DNA of 64,000 bases. Source: Lactarius indigo (lineage: Eukaryota; Basidiomycota; Agaricomycetes; Russulales; Russulaceae). Position 1 is the first letter of the stretch; every line of letters begins with the position of its first letter. Location of the stretch: contig JAFKAC010000076.1 of assembly GCA_025766275.1 (NCBI GenBank), forward strand, positions 62,001-126,000. The letters run 5' to 3'. Below the pieces are notes generated by a model. It did not search any database. It was not told where the DNA came from and saw nothing but the letters and a program-made list of their open reading frames with translations. Positions 20,660-31,500 of this stretch are shown here, piece after piece. The translations under genes were made by a program, and so were the position numbers.

Positions 20660-22105
20660 TCAACACTCCGGGTCGACAAGGTTGTAGATGTCGGCGTCCA
20701 AGTCGTTCTCTGGCCAGGGAGAGACGTCGAGCCGACAGTAGTGTGTTTTGAGAAAGAGGAAAGGCCCACGCTTGCCACATTTGCGGCACATCTCGTACTG
20801 CGGGCATCGGATCTCGTCATGGTTGGCGTCAGTACGAAAACAGCGCCCACACCACCTTCCTTGGGTCTGGGCCGTGATTGTCGGTGGTTCAGGGACCGTA
20901 AAGGAAGTGGTGGCTTCCGTAGCCACAGCCTGTCGTATACGTTCATCGGCCTGGTGGGTCGTGATCACTTCCTCGACCATACCCGCTTGTCGAAAGATGC
21001 ATCGGTAAGATTGATGTTCTTGACTCTGGCAGTGATGGCAGGCTGGTCGTGGCCGAGTGGGGCAGTTGCGTACGAGATGGTGGGAGCTGTTGCAATGATA
21101 GCAACATCGCCGATGAGGTTTGTCGGCGAGGCGGGGGAATTCCAGTGGTCCTCCGCATCGTGGGGAGAATGGGATGGCGTAACAAGAGTGACAGAGGGGT
21201 GCGGGTAGGGCCGTCATGCGTGCGTATTCATTACCAATGGTAGCCAATGCTCCTGCATATTGGAGCCGCCTTTTAGTGCTGGCTAGCATTAGGTCCACCG
21301 TAAGTCGCTCCGACTGTAACTTGCACGCGTCTTCCTCTAGCTTCTCGCACTTCTCGTCGATTTCTTTGAGTGCTAAGAGTCCCGTCCGCAGCCTAGTGAT
21401 CTCGGCAGTGAGTCGCGGTGAGTTCAGCTCGATGAGAGTTTCGTCTAAAGCACAAGCGCGGATATCGTGGGGGTCGAAGAACTGCAGTTGTTCTGCCGTG
21501 AAGGGGGGTGCCGAGACATTCGGCCTGAGTGACGAGAGGTAGACTTCCTCTCCATAGTGGGGTTGCCCGATGCCCATTGTCCCCACTACCTCGGTGAACC
21601 CCTTACGATAGTAAATATACTTCGCAGGGTTGGATCCACCGTCTGGTAGTGGGATCTGTAATGGGTAGTACTTGGGGGTCCCTGGGGTGTTTGGGAAGAA
21701 TGGGGCGCCAGGGTCGTCTGTGTCGTTGGGGGGGGAGTCAGGTCGGTCATAGTCAATGGGGGTGTGGATGCGGACTGGGGTGAACGGTTCTAATGGTGGG
21801 GGTGGTGTGGATGACGGGGAGGATGGTGGCGATTGAGGTTGTGGTTCGGGTGAAGGGATCGATTGTTGTTGAGGAGGGGGCGTTGGAGAGTATTGCCCTT
21901 CCTCAGGTGTCGACGGGGTGAGCTCCCCAGGCTCTTGTTCGATGGGAATAGGGTTGGTGATGGTGACGTGTTGGGGCGGCGGAGGTGATAGCCGAGGGAT
22001 ATCGGAGAGGTCGATGGTGACAATCCCTCGTTCGAGGGCGGCTTCGAGTTGGGGGTTGCTGAGGACGTGGACGAGGGTGGTGTCGGATACTGGGGTGTCG
22101 GTCAT
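20660..22105 (-). CDS. Element D extra ORF: coiled-coil, multi-zinc-knuckle protein
   Basis: 481 aa, intact, starting ATG at 22105, 41 nt after the pol stop and in a different frame. Residues 1-115 are Ser/Pro-rich. Residues 140-215 form a block shared with the Pol extensions of B, E, F, H and J. A predicted coiled coil covers about 225-290. C305-C317 is a Cys cluster. Two perfect CCHC knuckles follow (C335-C338-H343-C348 and C356-C359-H364-C369), then two zinc-like Cys/His clusters (about 418-457). The motifs suggest a nucleic-acid-binding accessory protein; the true role is unknown. Translation would need reinitiation, a separate RNA or splicing. I do not recognise a named family. Confidence 0.8.
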   Translation of the reverse strand: MTDTPVSDTTLVHVLSNPQLEAALERGIVTIDLSDIPRLSPPPPQHVTITNPIPIEQEPGELTPSTPEEGQYSPTPPPQQQSIPSPEPQPQSPPSSPSSTPPPPLEPFTPVRIHTPIDYDRPDSPPNDTDDPGAPFFPNTPGTPKYYPLQIPLPDGGSNPAKYIYYRKGFTEVVGTMGIGQPHYGEEVYLSSLRPNVSAPPFTAEQLQFFDPHDIRACALDETLIELNSPRLTAEITRLRTGLLALKEIDEKCEKLEEDACKLQSERLTVDLMLASTKRRLQYAGALATIGNEYARMTALPAPLCHSCYAIPFSPRCGGPLEFPRLADKPHRRCCYHCNSSHHLVRNCPTRPRPACHHCQSQEHQSYRCIFRQAGMVEEVITTHQADERIRQAVATEATTSFTVPEPPTITAQTQGRWCGRCFRTDANHDEIRCPQYEMCRKCGKRGPFLFLKTHYCRLDVSPWPENDLDADIYNLVDPEC

Positions 22106-22146
22106 TGTTGGGCTGAGGGAGTATGGGGATGTGACTGAGGGTGTTC

Positions 22147-25100
22147 TTATATCGTTCGTCCAGCCCCTTTGGCGGTTGGGTATCGTTGGTAGAAGTCTTT
22201 GATGACGTCTGTGGCATGGGTCATGTTTGTTGCGGGTTCCCAGGTGTTATCGCTTGGTGGGAATCCCTTCCACTTTACTAGGTAGTGGAGTTTACGCCCT
22301 CTTCCTCGTTCCTGGGCGTCTTCGATTTGCTCCACTTCGTACTCCTCTTCTCCTTCGATAAGGTCTGGTGGAGGTCGGGTATAGTTTGCGCCATGTATCT
22401 CCGTTTCCTTATATGGCGTTAGAAGGTTCGCATGGAATACTGGATGTATCTTCCATGATGCCGGAAGTTCTAACTCGTATGAGACGTCTGATAAGACCTT
22501 GGAAATTTTGAAGGGTCCGTATCGTTTCGGAGCTAGTTTGTTCGTGGGGTAGAAGGTACGGAGATTGGTTCCTTCTAACCATACTTGGTCTCCTTGTTGA
22601 TAAGGTGTGAATCCTGTCTTCCCTCGTTGGGCCATAAGGAGTTGCGCATGTTTGATACTGTCCTGCGCATGTTGTCGGAGTATCAGTAACTCCTCTAATC
22701 TCTGATCCACCACAGGGTTGTTTGACGGTTTGGGTGTCCATGTGGTTCGCGGTTCCCATCCCATGATGAGTGAAAACGGGGAATGTTTGGTGGTGGCGTT
22801 CTTCCAGGAATTGTGAGCGAATTGTGCCATAGGTAGTAGTTCTGCCCAATTATCCTGTTGTACGTTACACCAGTGTCGTAGGTATTGTTCTAGCCATTGG
22901 TTAGTGCGTTCCGATTGTCCGTCTGTTTGGGGATGATACGCCGATGACACATTTTGTTGTATTCCCAACGTTTTGCATAGTTGTCTCATGAATGTAGACG
23001 CGAATCTTGGGTCCCGATCCGATATGACCCTTCGGGGTAAGCCATAATGGGGGTAGACATGTCGGAGATAGAGTTTTGCCACTCCTTCTGACGTTATAGT
23101 TTCGTTGCACGGTATGAATATTGCCGCTTTTGAGCAATCGTGATCCGTGACGGTGAGAATCGAGTCGAACCCCTTTGATTCCGGGAGTTTGACTATGAAG
23201 TCCATGGCTACCACCTCAAATGGTTCAGCTGATGGTTCAGTGGTGATGGGAAATAAATGGGGTTTCTGTCGGTGGTGATTGATTTTGTTGCTTTGGCACG
23301 TTGCGCATCCCTTGACGTAGGCTTCCACGTCTTTGCGCATGTTGGGCCACCAGAAGTCGTGTCGTAATAAGTCAAGGGTGTTTGCAATTCCCGGGTGTCC
23401 TGCGCTTGGGGTGTCGTGGAAAAAGGTAATCACCCCCCACTTAAGTTCGTTGTTTCCCACAACAACGAGGGCGTCGCCTTTCCACCACAACCCATCGTGT
23501 TTCTTGAGGTTGTGTGGTTCTATCCATGGGAGGAGCGTTGTTTCATCCATGTTTTGCGTGATTTGAGTCCATATGTCCATGTCATGCATGGACATTTGGG
23601 TTACTTTGAGGAATACTTCATCTGGAAGTACTGTAACGTGATCGTTGTCGCCGGTGCCGTCGTCGTAGTCGGGTCTTCGTGATAAAGAATCTGCTTGTGT
23701 GTTTTTCGTACCGGGGATGTGCTTGAGTATGAAGTTGTATTCTGACAGTTCTTGGAATTCCCATGCTACCTGTCGATTGAGTTTTCTGGGTTCCTTCCAA
23801 TACTGCAGGTTGGCGTGGTCTGTATGGATTGTTATCAAATGGGGGGATCCCACAAGGTATGTATGCCAAGTGCGTAGCGCTTTGACAATCACTAGCAGTT
23901 CCCTATCATAGATGTCGTAATTGCGTTCTGCCTCTGATAGTGATTCGGAGTAGAACGCAACCGGGTGTGTCTTGTTGTCCTCTCCCTTCTGGTTTAGGAC
24001 CGCTCCTAGGGCATAACTTGAGGCATCGACTTCGATTTCGAAGGGTTGATCCAATTTTGGAAACAGAAGTACAGGTTCGGCGCTAATCTGTTCCTTGATA
24101 GTGTCAAATGCCTTTTGCCTGGCTTCTGTCCATTCCCATGGGGTGTCCTTTTTTGTGAGATCGTGGAGCGGTCTTGCCATGGTTGAAAATCCCCTTATGA
24201 ATCGTCGGTAGAAATTGCAGAATCCCAGGAAGGCCCGTACTTCTTTTAGTGATTTCGGCGCCTTCCAATCACGTACTCCTTGAACCTTGACTGGGTCCAT
24301 TTGGAGTCGTCCATGTCCAATGATGAGTCCCAAGTATTCTACCTCGTAAACTTCAAACACACATTTTTCAGGCTTAATGTACAAGTCGTGTTCGTTACAG
24401 AGGTCGAGGACTTGATGCAGTACTTGTCTGTGGTGGGCGAGATCGTCCGCAGTTGCAATCAGGATGTCATCCATGTAAACAATGACTTCTCCCGTTAATA
24501 CTAACTCCCGGAAAATGGTGTCCATCATGGTTTGGAAGGTACTGGGGGAATTGGTAAGACCAAAGAACATGACTCGTGGTTCGAATAATCCCTGATTTGT
24601 TTTGAACGCCGCCTTCCATTCATCCCCTTGTTTGATTCGGACGTTATTGTATCCCCAACGGATATCGAGTTTCGAGTAGAGTCGCGCTTCTCGAATCTTA
24701 TCGATTAATTCGGGGATTAAGGGGAGTGGGTAATGATTTTTTATAGTGAGCTCGTTGAGGCGGTGATAGTCCTGTACAGGGCGCAGTTTCCCGTCCTTCT
24801 TCTTGATAAAGAAGAAGGGGGAGGCGTAAGGGGATTTCAATGGTTGGATGTATTTTTTATCCAAATGTTCGGTTATGAACTCTGTTAGCTTCTCCGTTTC
24901 CGGGATTGTAAGTGGGTACACTTTACAATCCATCGTTTCTGGAGCGCTCGGGACTAAATCGATGGCATGGTCCCATGGTCGTGATGGGGGAAAACGTTGG
25001 GACGCTTCTTCGCTGAAGACCTTCTGATGTCTGCGGTACTCCTCCGGGACCATTTCTTCGAAGGTCTTCTGAGGTTTTTTGGCTGCTTCTTGTTGCGCCA

Positions 25101-25680
25101 GTTCGGACGCTGTGGTCGTTTTCCGCAGTTTGATATGAGGTTTTGCTTCGCTTTCCAGTTGTTCCCAGGCTAACTCATCCAGTTGATACGTCTCCAATGC
25201 CTTAATAGTTGCTTCTATAGGCATGGCTTCGTCGGATAGATTTAGGCTGGTGATAACTACTGGTTGGAATTCTTCGTCAAGTGTGGCATCCCGCCAATGG
25301 AATTTGGGTTCAAAGGCCGTAAACCAGGGGTATCCCAGTATAACTTCATCGTTCCCTAAGTTGGTGATGAGGAATCGGAGATTTTGAGTTTTCCCCCCTG
25401 TTTTGACGGTAAGATCGGTGAAGGATGTAATTTCCCCTCCTTGGTTGTGGGTTCCGTCTACGTTCCATATTTTGATGGGGCGTTCGGTGGCTAACCAGGC
25501 GATTTTAAGTCGTTTCAGGAGGTTTGCGCTTATGAAGTTGTCGGTTGCTCCTGAGTCTATGAGGACATTTCGTTCGGCCGTCGCGTGAGCAGATTTGAAA
25601 AGTACTGGAATTCGCATAGATCGGAATCTGCTATTGTACACGCTAAGTTTTAATGCTCTAGCCCAGGCCGCTGGGTTCAA
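22147..25680 (-). CDS. pol: Element D Pol, intact
   Basis: 1177 codons without a stop, read as a -1 fusion from gag. The left boundary given is the first near-cognate codon, not a true start. The protease D-S-G is at res. 42-44, reverse transcriptase Y-M-D-D about 402-405, and RNase H from about 545. The integrase HHCC finger is about 762-790, with catalytic Asp near 825 and 885 and Glu near 922 (Q-S-E-R-T-N). The chromodomain is about 1110-1160. All catalytic signatures are present. Its gag is interrupted by E, so D cannot make its own particles now, though Pol might still be made if transcribed. Confidence 0.92.
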   Translation of the reverse strand: MNPAAWARALKLSVYNSRFRSMRIPVLFKSAHATAERNVLIDSGATDNFISANLLKRLKIAWLATERPIKIWNVDGTHNQGGEITSFTDLTVKTGGKTQNLRFLITNLGNDEVILGYPWFTAFEPKFHWRDATLDEEFQPVVITSLNLSDEAMPIEATIKALETYQLDELAWEQLESEAKPHIKLRKTTTASELAQQEAAKKPQKTFEEMVPEEYRRHQKVFSEEASQRFPPSRPWDHAIDLVPSAPETMDCKVYPLTIPETEKLTEFITEHLDKKYIQPLKSPYASPFFFIKKKDGKLRPVQDYHRLNELTIKNHYPLPLIPELIDKIREARLYSKLDIRWGYNNVRIKQGDEWKAAFKTNQGLFEPRVMFFGLTNSPSTFQTMMDTIFRELVLTGEVIVYMDDILIATADDLAHHRQVLHQVLDLCNEHDLYIKPEKCVFEVYEVEYLGLIIGHGRLQMDPVKVQGVRDWKAPKSLKEVRAFLGFCNFYRRFIRGFSTMARPLHDLTKKDTPWEWTEARQKAFDTIKEQISAEPVLLFPKLDQPFEIEVDASSYALGAVLNQKGEDNKTHPVAFYSESLSEAERNYDIYDRELLVIVKALRTWHTYLVGSPHLITIHTDHANLQYWKEPRKLNRQVAWEFQELSEYNFILKHIPGTKNTQADSLSRRPDYDDGTGDNDHVTVLPDEVFLKVTQMSMHDMDIWTQITQNMDETTLLPWIEPHNLKKHDGLWWKGDALVVVGNNELKWGVITFFHDTPSAGHPGIANTLDLLRHDFWWPNMRKDVEAYVKGCATCQSNKINHHRQKPHLFPITTEPSAEPFEVVAMDFIVKLPESKGFDSILTVTDHDCSKAAIFIPCNETITSEGVAKLYLRHVYPHYGLPRRVISDRDPRFASTFMRQLCKTLGIQQNVSSAYHPQTDGQSERTNQWLEQYLRHWCNVQQDNWAELLPMAQFAHNSWKNATTKHSPFSLIMGWEPRTTWTPKPSNNPVVDQRLEELLILRQHAQDSIKHAQLLMAQRGKTGFTPYQQGDQVWLEGTNLRTFYPTNKLAPKRYGPFKISKVLSDVSYELELPASWKIHPVFHANLLTPYKETEIHGANYTRPPPDLIEGEEEYEVEQIEDAQERGRGRKLHYLVKWKGFPPSDNTWEPATNMTHATDVIKDFYQRYPTAKGAGRTI

Positions 25681-25926
25681 GCGTTCAGAAAATCCTTCTT
25701 TTGTCCGAAGAGTTTGTCCACCATCAGTTCTCGTACTTTGGGGGTTTGGGCAAATAGGGCCGCTACTTGGGCATCAGCTTGTTCCTCATTTGAGAGGGGG
25801 CGTGACGCGGTCATAGAGATGGTGGTGGTAGTTGGGGTGGGGTCGTTGGTGCTCGCAGCTTTGGCTGTGACCACCGGTTTCTGAGGGCAGAATCTAGAGA
25901 TATGCCCTTGTCCGCGGCATCGGAAG
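25677..25926 (-). pseudogene. Element D Gag, C-terminal part
   Basis: Begins inside the CCHC knuckle (C-F-R-C-R-G-Q-G-H-I-S-R-F-C) and runs to the gag stop in K-K-D-F-L-N-A. E cuts it off from the rest of gag (33813 onward). Collapsing the CATCT duplication restores one frame. Confidence 0.85.
25689..25695 (-). promoter_or_regulatory. -1 frameshift heptamer GGATTTT (element D)
   Basis: Minus-strand gag codons read AAG GAT TTT CTG. The -1 frame continues as G-F-S-E-R-L-N-P-A-A-W, the conserved start of pol. It lies 12 bases before the gag stop. Confidence 0.7.
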
Positions 25927-25931
25927 CATCT

Positions 25932-26449
25932 TGTTACGTTTTGACTCGTACCCTTACTGTACCGGTTGCAACTACGGCGGTAAGGTATATTAGTTGCGGA
26001 CTTACTTACGATAGTGCGGTGATACGGTAACGCGATAGGAGATACGGTACTGATAGCTGACTGAGGATGGACGCCACCGATACTAGTACTAGTAGTACTA
26101 GGGTTTGAGATACTTACGCGATACGTTGGACGCTACCTACTGTGACTCATAGCAGCGCTTCTAAGCCTGCTCGTTTGTGTATTTAAACTGTCTTGTGAAG
26201 ACCAAGATACGCCATCTTGGTCTTCTTGAATCGTCACTTGTTTCTCTCTCTCTCTCTCTCTCCTGCTCTTTCAAAGACTAGAAGACAGAAGCCTGCCTTC
26301 GTTCGAGACGCAAGACAGCAACTCCGTTAAGGTGCACCTTTGAGTGTTCACTATTGTCTACGCTTGGACCTTCGTGTCTTCAAGGCATCCGCTAAGTTGT
26401 TACCACCTCCATCGAGCTCAAGTCGAGCTAACGTCGTGACGACGTTACA
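25932..26449 (+). repeat. 5' LTR of element E
   Basis: 518 bp, TGTTACG...CGTTACA. It holds a (TC)n tract at about 26231-26262 in the transcribed leader and the TATA/hairpin region described separately. It shares stretches with the LTRs of F and H. Confidence 0.95.
26180..26224 (+). promoter_or_regulatory. Element E TATA box, hairpin and self-primer
   Basis: TATTTAAA at 26180-26187. Thirty-four bases downstream, ATCTTGGTCTT (26214-26224) is exactly complementary to the site at 26452-26462. It also pairs with an upstream arm AAGACCAAGAT (about 26198-26208), giving an 11-bp hairpin with a 5-nt loop across the presumed transcription start. The F and H LTRs keep the same hairpin. Confidence 0.7.
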
Positions 26450-26451
26450 TT

Positions 26452-26462
26452 AAGACCAAGAT
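26452..26462 (+). other. Element E primer-binding site (self-priming type)
   Basis: AAGACCAAGAT starts three bases after the LTR. It is an 11-nt perfect complement of LTR bases 26214-26224. Confidence 0.7.
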
Positions 26463-26468
26463 ATCATT

Positions 26469-28530
26469 GTGGCCGTAACAACAAGAGATCAGTGGACGAG
26501 TTTCCACCCCTACTCGCTCCCAAGAAGAGGAGAACGTAACGTCCCTACGTGCTTTCTACAAGCCGCCAGTTGGAGGGAAAGACAAGAAGAAACCGGATAT
26601 TTTGTGGAATTCAATGGACCTAGTAGGTTCCGACCAGTTGAGTTCAACTTCGACCACTTGTGTTGGACGGAGGTTACGTGGAATCCTATAGAATCCCAGT
26701 GGGACGTCGTACGACCAGCAGGACCTAGATATCAGTGCGATATCGACGCCCGAGAACTCAACAGCCGAGCGGATTGGGGCCCCATCGACGGACAAGTACG
26801 AGAACACTCTACCGGAGAAGTGTTATCAGAAGAAGAAGAACAAAGTCAAGACGAGAGTGAAGGACGAGAGCCAAATCAAACAGAAACTAGCGGAGGAGCA
26901 ATACAAGATCTCCTCATTGAACGAGCTGAGTCCGCGCACATTACAGAACCAGAGCCAATTCATATCCGATCACCAGCCATTATGGCAACAATAACGCAAG
27001 CAATGGAAGAGGTCGCGATTGAAGAAGCGCGCGCAATACGAGAAGAAGCACGAGAAATCCTCATGCCCATTAACCCCGAAACCGGCGTCCGAATGACCGC
27101 CGACGACGCAGCCATTTTCCGCGCAATAGGGTCAGATCGAGGAGACCCCCCATCCGGACGACGACCTGCACTAGACCTCCCACCAGGGGTAGGAGGGCCG
27201 GGCGGAGACCCGTCACCACCACCCGGGGGAGGAATCCCGTTTGATCTACGAAGAACCGAACCACCAAGAATACCACCCGCGGGACCACCAGGAGGTGGAG
27301 GAGGCGGTGGTGGAGGAGGAGGAGGTGGAGATGCCGGAGGAGGAGGACACCATAACGAAAAATTAACCGGCGAGCCACCTTCCATCTTTGACGGAGACAG
27401 ACTCAAAGTAGACCAATTCTTAACGCAGTGGCATGTCTACTGGGGCATGAATTTAGATGCCCCTATCATGCGCAACGACTACAGAAGATGCCTTCTGTTT
27501 CTTTCCTATATCAAAGGCGGAGCAGTCAGCGAATGGGTCCTATCCTTCCTGAACTGGCTCAACAGGCAAATACAACGAGGAATCAGCCCCTATACTCGCG
27601 AACTATGGAACGCCGTAGCCGATGGATTCAGCCAGAGGTTCGAGAACACGCTAGAAAGAGAACAAGCCCAAGCTATACTACGAAAGGGCTTCAAAATGGC
27701 CGGAGAAGACATTGACAAGTACGTCAATGATTTCGAACAGCTTGCACGGAAGGCTCACTATTGCCTCAACGAACCCCAAACCATCGACCTCTTCACGTCG
27801 GGTCTACCCAAGGAACTGTTCAAGAACGCGTTCCAGTTCGACGACCCCGTCACGTTCGACGACTGGAAAAGGGCCGTCCTCAAGCGGCAGAAGAATTACA
27901 TACACCTCAAAGCGCGACTCAATGAATATAAAAATACGACAACGCCGCCAAAGAAGCAGGGTGGCAATGCGGGATGGACGCTCCCGCAGAACCTGCCGCA
28001 AACTAACCCATGGGCGATGGACACCTCGGCAGACCGTGCCAAGGTAAGACTCGCAGGGTCCGAAGACATTGACTTCAACAAACTGCCACACCGCGACTGG
28101 CCTACGCCACCATTCCCACCAAGAGGGAGGACCGGGAACTCGAGGACGAGGAAGAGGAGGATCTCGAAGGGACTTAAGGAACGTCCTTTGCTATAACTGC
28201 CATGCTCCCGGCCATCTCTCACGAAACTGTCCATATCCGCACACGCAGCAACAATGGCAGGCTGCCCCATCTAGCAGTCGCATGATCGAAACGACGGGAT
28301 ATCCTCAGGGACCCGTCTCACAGTACGCTCCATCACAGTACGCGCCGTCGCTGCCCGGGTATATGTCGCCGGCGCCAAGTGTGACGCCTGCACCCCAAAT
28401 CAATGCGGCAAGCACGAAAACAGCAGGAGAACAGGCTAAAGAGTGGCTCGTGCAAGTGGCCAACAGTACGGATGAAGTAAAAGATCTTATACTTCAAGAT
28501 CTATGGGGAAAAGAGGGTTTTCGGGACGCC
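26469..28530 (+). pseudogene. Element E Gag with one frameshift
   Basis: Proposed start GTG at 26469, seven bases past the primer site. No ATG occurs between the presumed RNA start and this codon. The first in-frame ATG (26981) would discard about 170 conserved residues also present in H. The order is an N-terminal domain, a Glu-rich linker, M-P-I-N-P-E-T-G, a Pro/Gly-rich tract (27200-27350), a capsid-like domain (about 27370-27900) and a CCHC knuckle (C-Y-N-C-H-A-P-G-H-L-S-R-N-C, near 28190-28230). One extra G near 28127 breaks the frame. It ends TGA 28528-28530. Confidence 0.82.
28515..28521 (+). promoter_or_regulatory. -1 frameshift heptamer GGGTTTT (element E)
   Basis: Gag codons GAG GGT TTT CGG give G-GGT-TTT, a classic X-XXY-YYZ site. 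The -1 frame continues into the pol start G-R-L-N-P-S-V-W-V-R-A-L. Confidence 0.75.
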
Positions 28531-31500
28531 TGAACCCGTCAGTCTGGGTGAGGGCTCTTCAATGTAATTCTGTAATTGTGACAACGCGCTATCGATCTAT
28601 GCGAATTCCAGTAACTGTCCACACGAATTACCAAACGACTGAAACGAATGTGCTGGTTGACTCTGGCGCAACCGACAACTTCATCCGACCAAGCCTGGCA
28701 AAATGGGCTGGTATCCAAACACAACCACTAAACACGCCTCGCAAGATATGGAACATAGACAACACGGAAAACAAAGCTGGGTTAATCACTCATTATGTTA
28801 ACCTAGAGGTGAAAACACGAGGACAGATAAAGCAAATGACCTTCCTGGTCACCGACCTTGGAAGCTGAAGACATGGTGCTGGGCTATCCATGGCTAAGCG
28901 CATTCGAACCAACGATCAGCTGGGCCACTGCCACCATACACCCCGACATGCAGCCGGTAATATTAGCAACTACCGAAGCGTTGCTACCAACAACGACCAT
29001 TCGAGCCCTCATTGTGGCCGAAAAGGAAGATATCGTGCGGAGAACTGGAAGAAGAGACGTTCGTTAAAGCCACCACCTCGACGGAGTTGGCCATACAAGC
29101 GAAACAACAACAAACGGCAGCAGTGCTCCCTCAAGAATACACAATGTTTACCAAACTTTTCAACGAGCAAGCCTCGCACCGCTTCCCCCCGGCAAGGCCG
29201 TGGGATCATGCAATAGACTTCAAACCATCCGCGCCGGCCGCCATCGACTGCAAGATCTATCCTATGACCCAAAAAGAAGAGGGCGAACTCAAAGAGTTTC
29301 TAGAGGAAAAGCTGAAGCAAGGGGTATTTGCGCCCTTCTATCTCCCCGTACGCATCCTCCTTCTTCTTCATTAAAAAGAAGGACGGAAAACTACGACCGG
29401 TACAGGACTACCGGGTCATCAATTCCCACACCATTCGAAATCAGTACCCGCTACCAGCTAATACAAGACCTCATCCTTGACCTCAGCAACGCCCACATCT
29501 ATACGAAACTCGACATCCGATGGGGCTACAATAACATACGTATTCGCGACGGCGACCAGGAAAAGGCAGGCGTTCAAAACTAAATTCGGCCTCTTCGAAC
29601 CCACGGTCATGTTCTTCGGACTCACTAACTCCCCCGCCACCTTCCAGGCCATGATGAACCACATCTATCGCGACACGATAGCAAAGCACGAACGACTGGG
29701 CACTACCATACGCGTCTACATGGACGATATTGGTATCGCTACTCACTTTGATCACGATCTAGCGGCCCATGTAGACGCCGTCCGCGATGTCCTTGCGCGT
29801 TGCGGAGGAACACGACCTCTACTTCAAACTCGAGAAGTGCCTGTTCCATCAACCGCGGATGGATTACCTGGGGGTAATCCTTGAAAGGGGGGTGACCCGA
29901 ATGGACCCTGTAAAAGTTCAAGGTAATCAAGGACTGGCCAACACCAACAAAAGTCAAAGACGTCCGTTCTTTCCTCGGCTTCTGTAACTTTTACAGACTC
30001 TTTATCCGCGGTTTCGCAACTCACGCCAAGCCACTCACTAAACTAACACGAAAGGACGAAGAATGGCGATGGACTGAAGAAGAAGAAAGGGCGTTCAACA
30101 CCCTAAAACGTCTCGTAACGGAAGAACCGGTGCTAGCACACCCCATCCTTCAAGATCCATTCGAGTTGGAAGTAGACGCTTCGGGCTACGCGGTGGGAGC
30201 CGTATTACTGCAAAAGAAATCTGACGGCAAGCGACATCCCATAGGTTACTACTCGGCGACGCTTTCCGAAGCCGAAAGAAACTACGACATCTACGACCTA
30301 GAGCTGCTCGCGATAGTTAAGGCCCTACGAAACTGGCGACCACTTCTCGCAGGGGCCCCCCACAAGATTAAAATCTATTCGGACCATCTAAACCTACAAT
30401 ACTGGAAGTCACCGCAGAAGATCAGCAGACGAGTCGCCAGGGAAGTACTCGAACTTTCTGAATACGACTTCGAAATTCATCACATTAAGGGAAAGAACAA
30501 CGGACGGGCAGATGCACTGTCTAGACGACCGGATTACGACCAAGGAGTCGAGGACAACAGCGAAGTAGTGGTCCTACCCCCCGAAGTCTTTGTACGAACC
30601 CTTAACACCGCGCGCACCTTCATCGCAAACCCGAAACCTACTACAACCACGCCACCAGCAAGACGAAGGAGGTGATCAAGATATGGGTCGACCCTTATCA
30701 CCTCAAGAAAATACAAGGAGAATGGTACAAGGACTGGCAGGTTCGTAATCACAGGGCCAGCATCGACTCAACGTGTACTAATACACGACCATCACGACTT
30801 GCCAATACATGGCCATCCGGGAATTGCGAAAACTCAACGCATCCTGGAGAGACACTACTGGTGGCCGCGACTCCGGAAGAGACGTATATGAATACGTGCA
30901 AGGCTGCGCAGAATGTCAAAGGAATAAAGTCAACACGAGGCCCATACGAGCCGCGCTGCATCCCATCACGCCAATACTGGAAGCCTATGCCGTTCCACAC
31001 GGTGGCGGTAGACTTCATCACCAAACTCCCCGTTTCCAAGGGGTACGACAGTATACTAACTGTCACGGACCACGACTGCAGCAAGGCCTCCATCTTCATC
31101 CCATGTCGAGAAGAAATCACCGCAGAAGAAACGGCGACTCTGTACGTCACCCAGGTGTTCAAACGCTTCGGGTTGCCGCGCAAGATAATAAGCGACCGCG
31201 ACCCCCGCTTTACGTCCAAGTTTACCAGAGAAGTGTGCCGCATTCTGGGGATTCAACAGAACATATCAACCGCATATCATCCGCGTACTGATGGGCAGTC
31301 CGAACGAACTAACCAGTGGCTGGAACAGTACCTACGCTTTTGGGTAAATGAGCGGCAAGACAACTGGGAAGCTTATCTACCAATCGCCGAATTCGCGCAC
31401 AACAACTGGCCACATGAACACACCAAAGAGTCGCCGTTCCAACTTCTGATGGGGTATAACCCACAAGCGGACTGGACGGATAAGCCATCTCCCATTCCCC

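Noticed and set aside
26231..26262. (TC)n tract as a functional polypyrimidine signal
   Set aside because: The length differs between the two LTRs of the same element and in F, as expected for a simple microsatellite.
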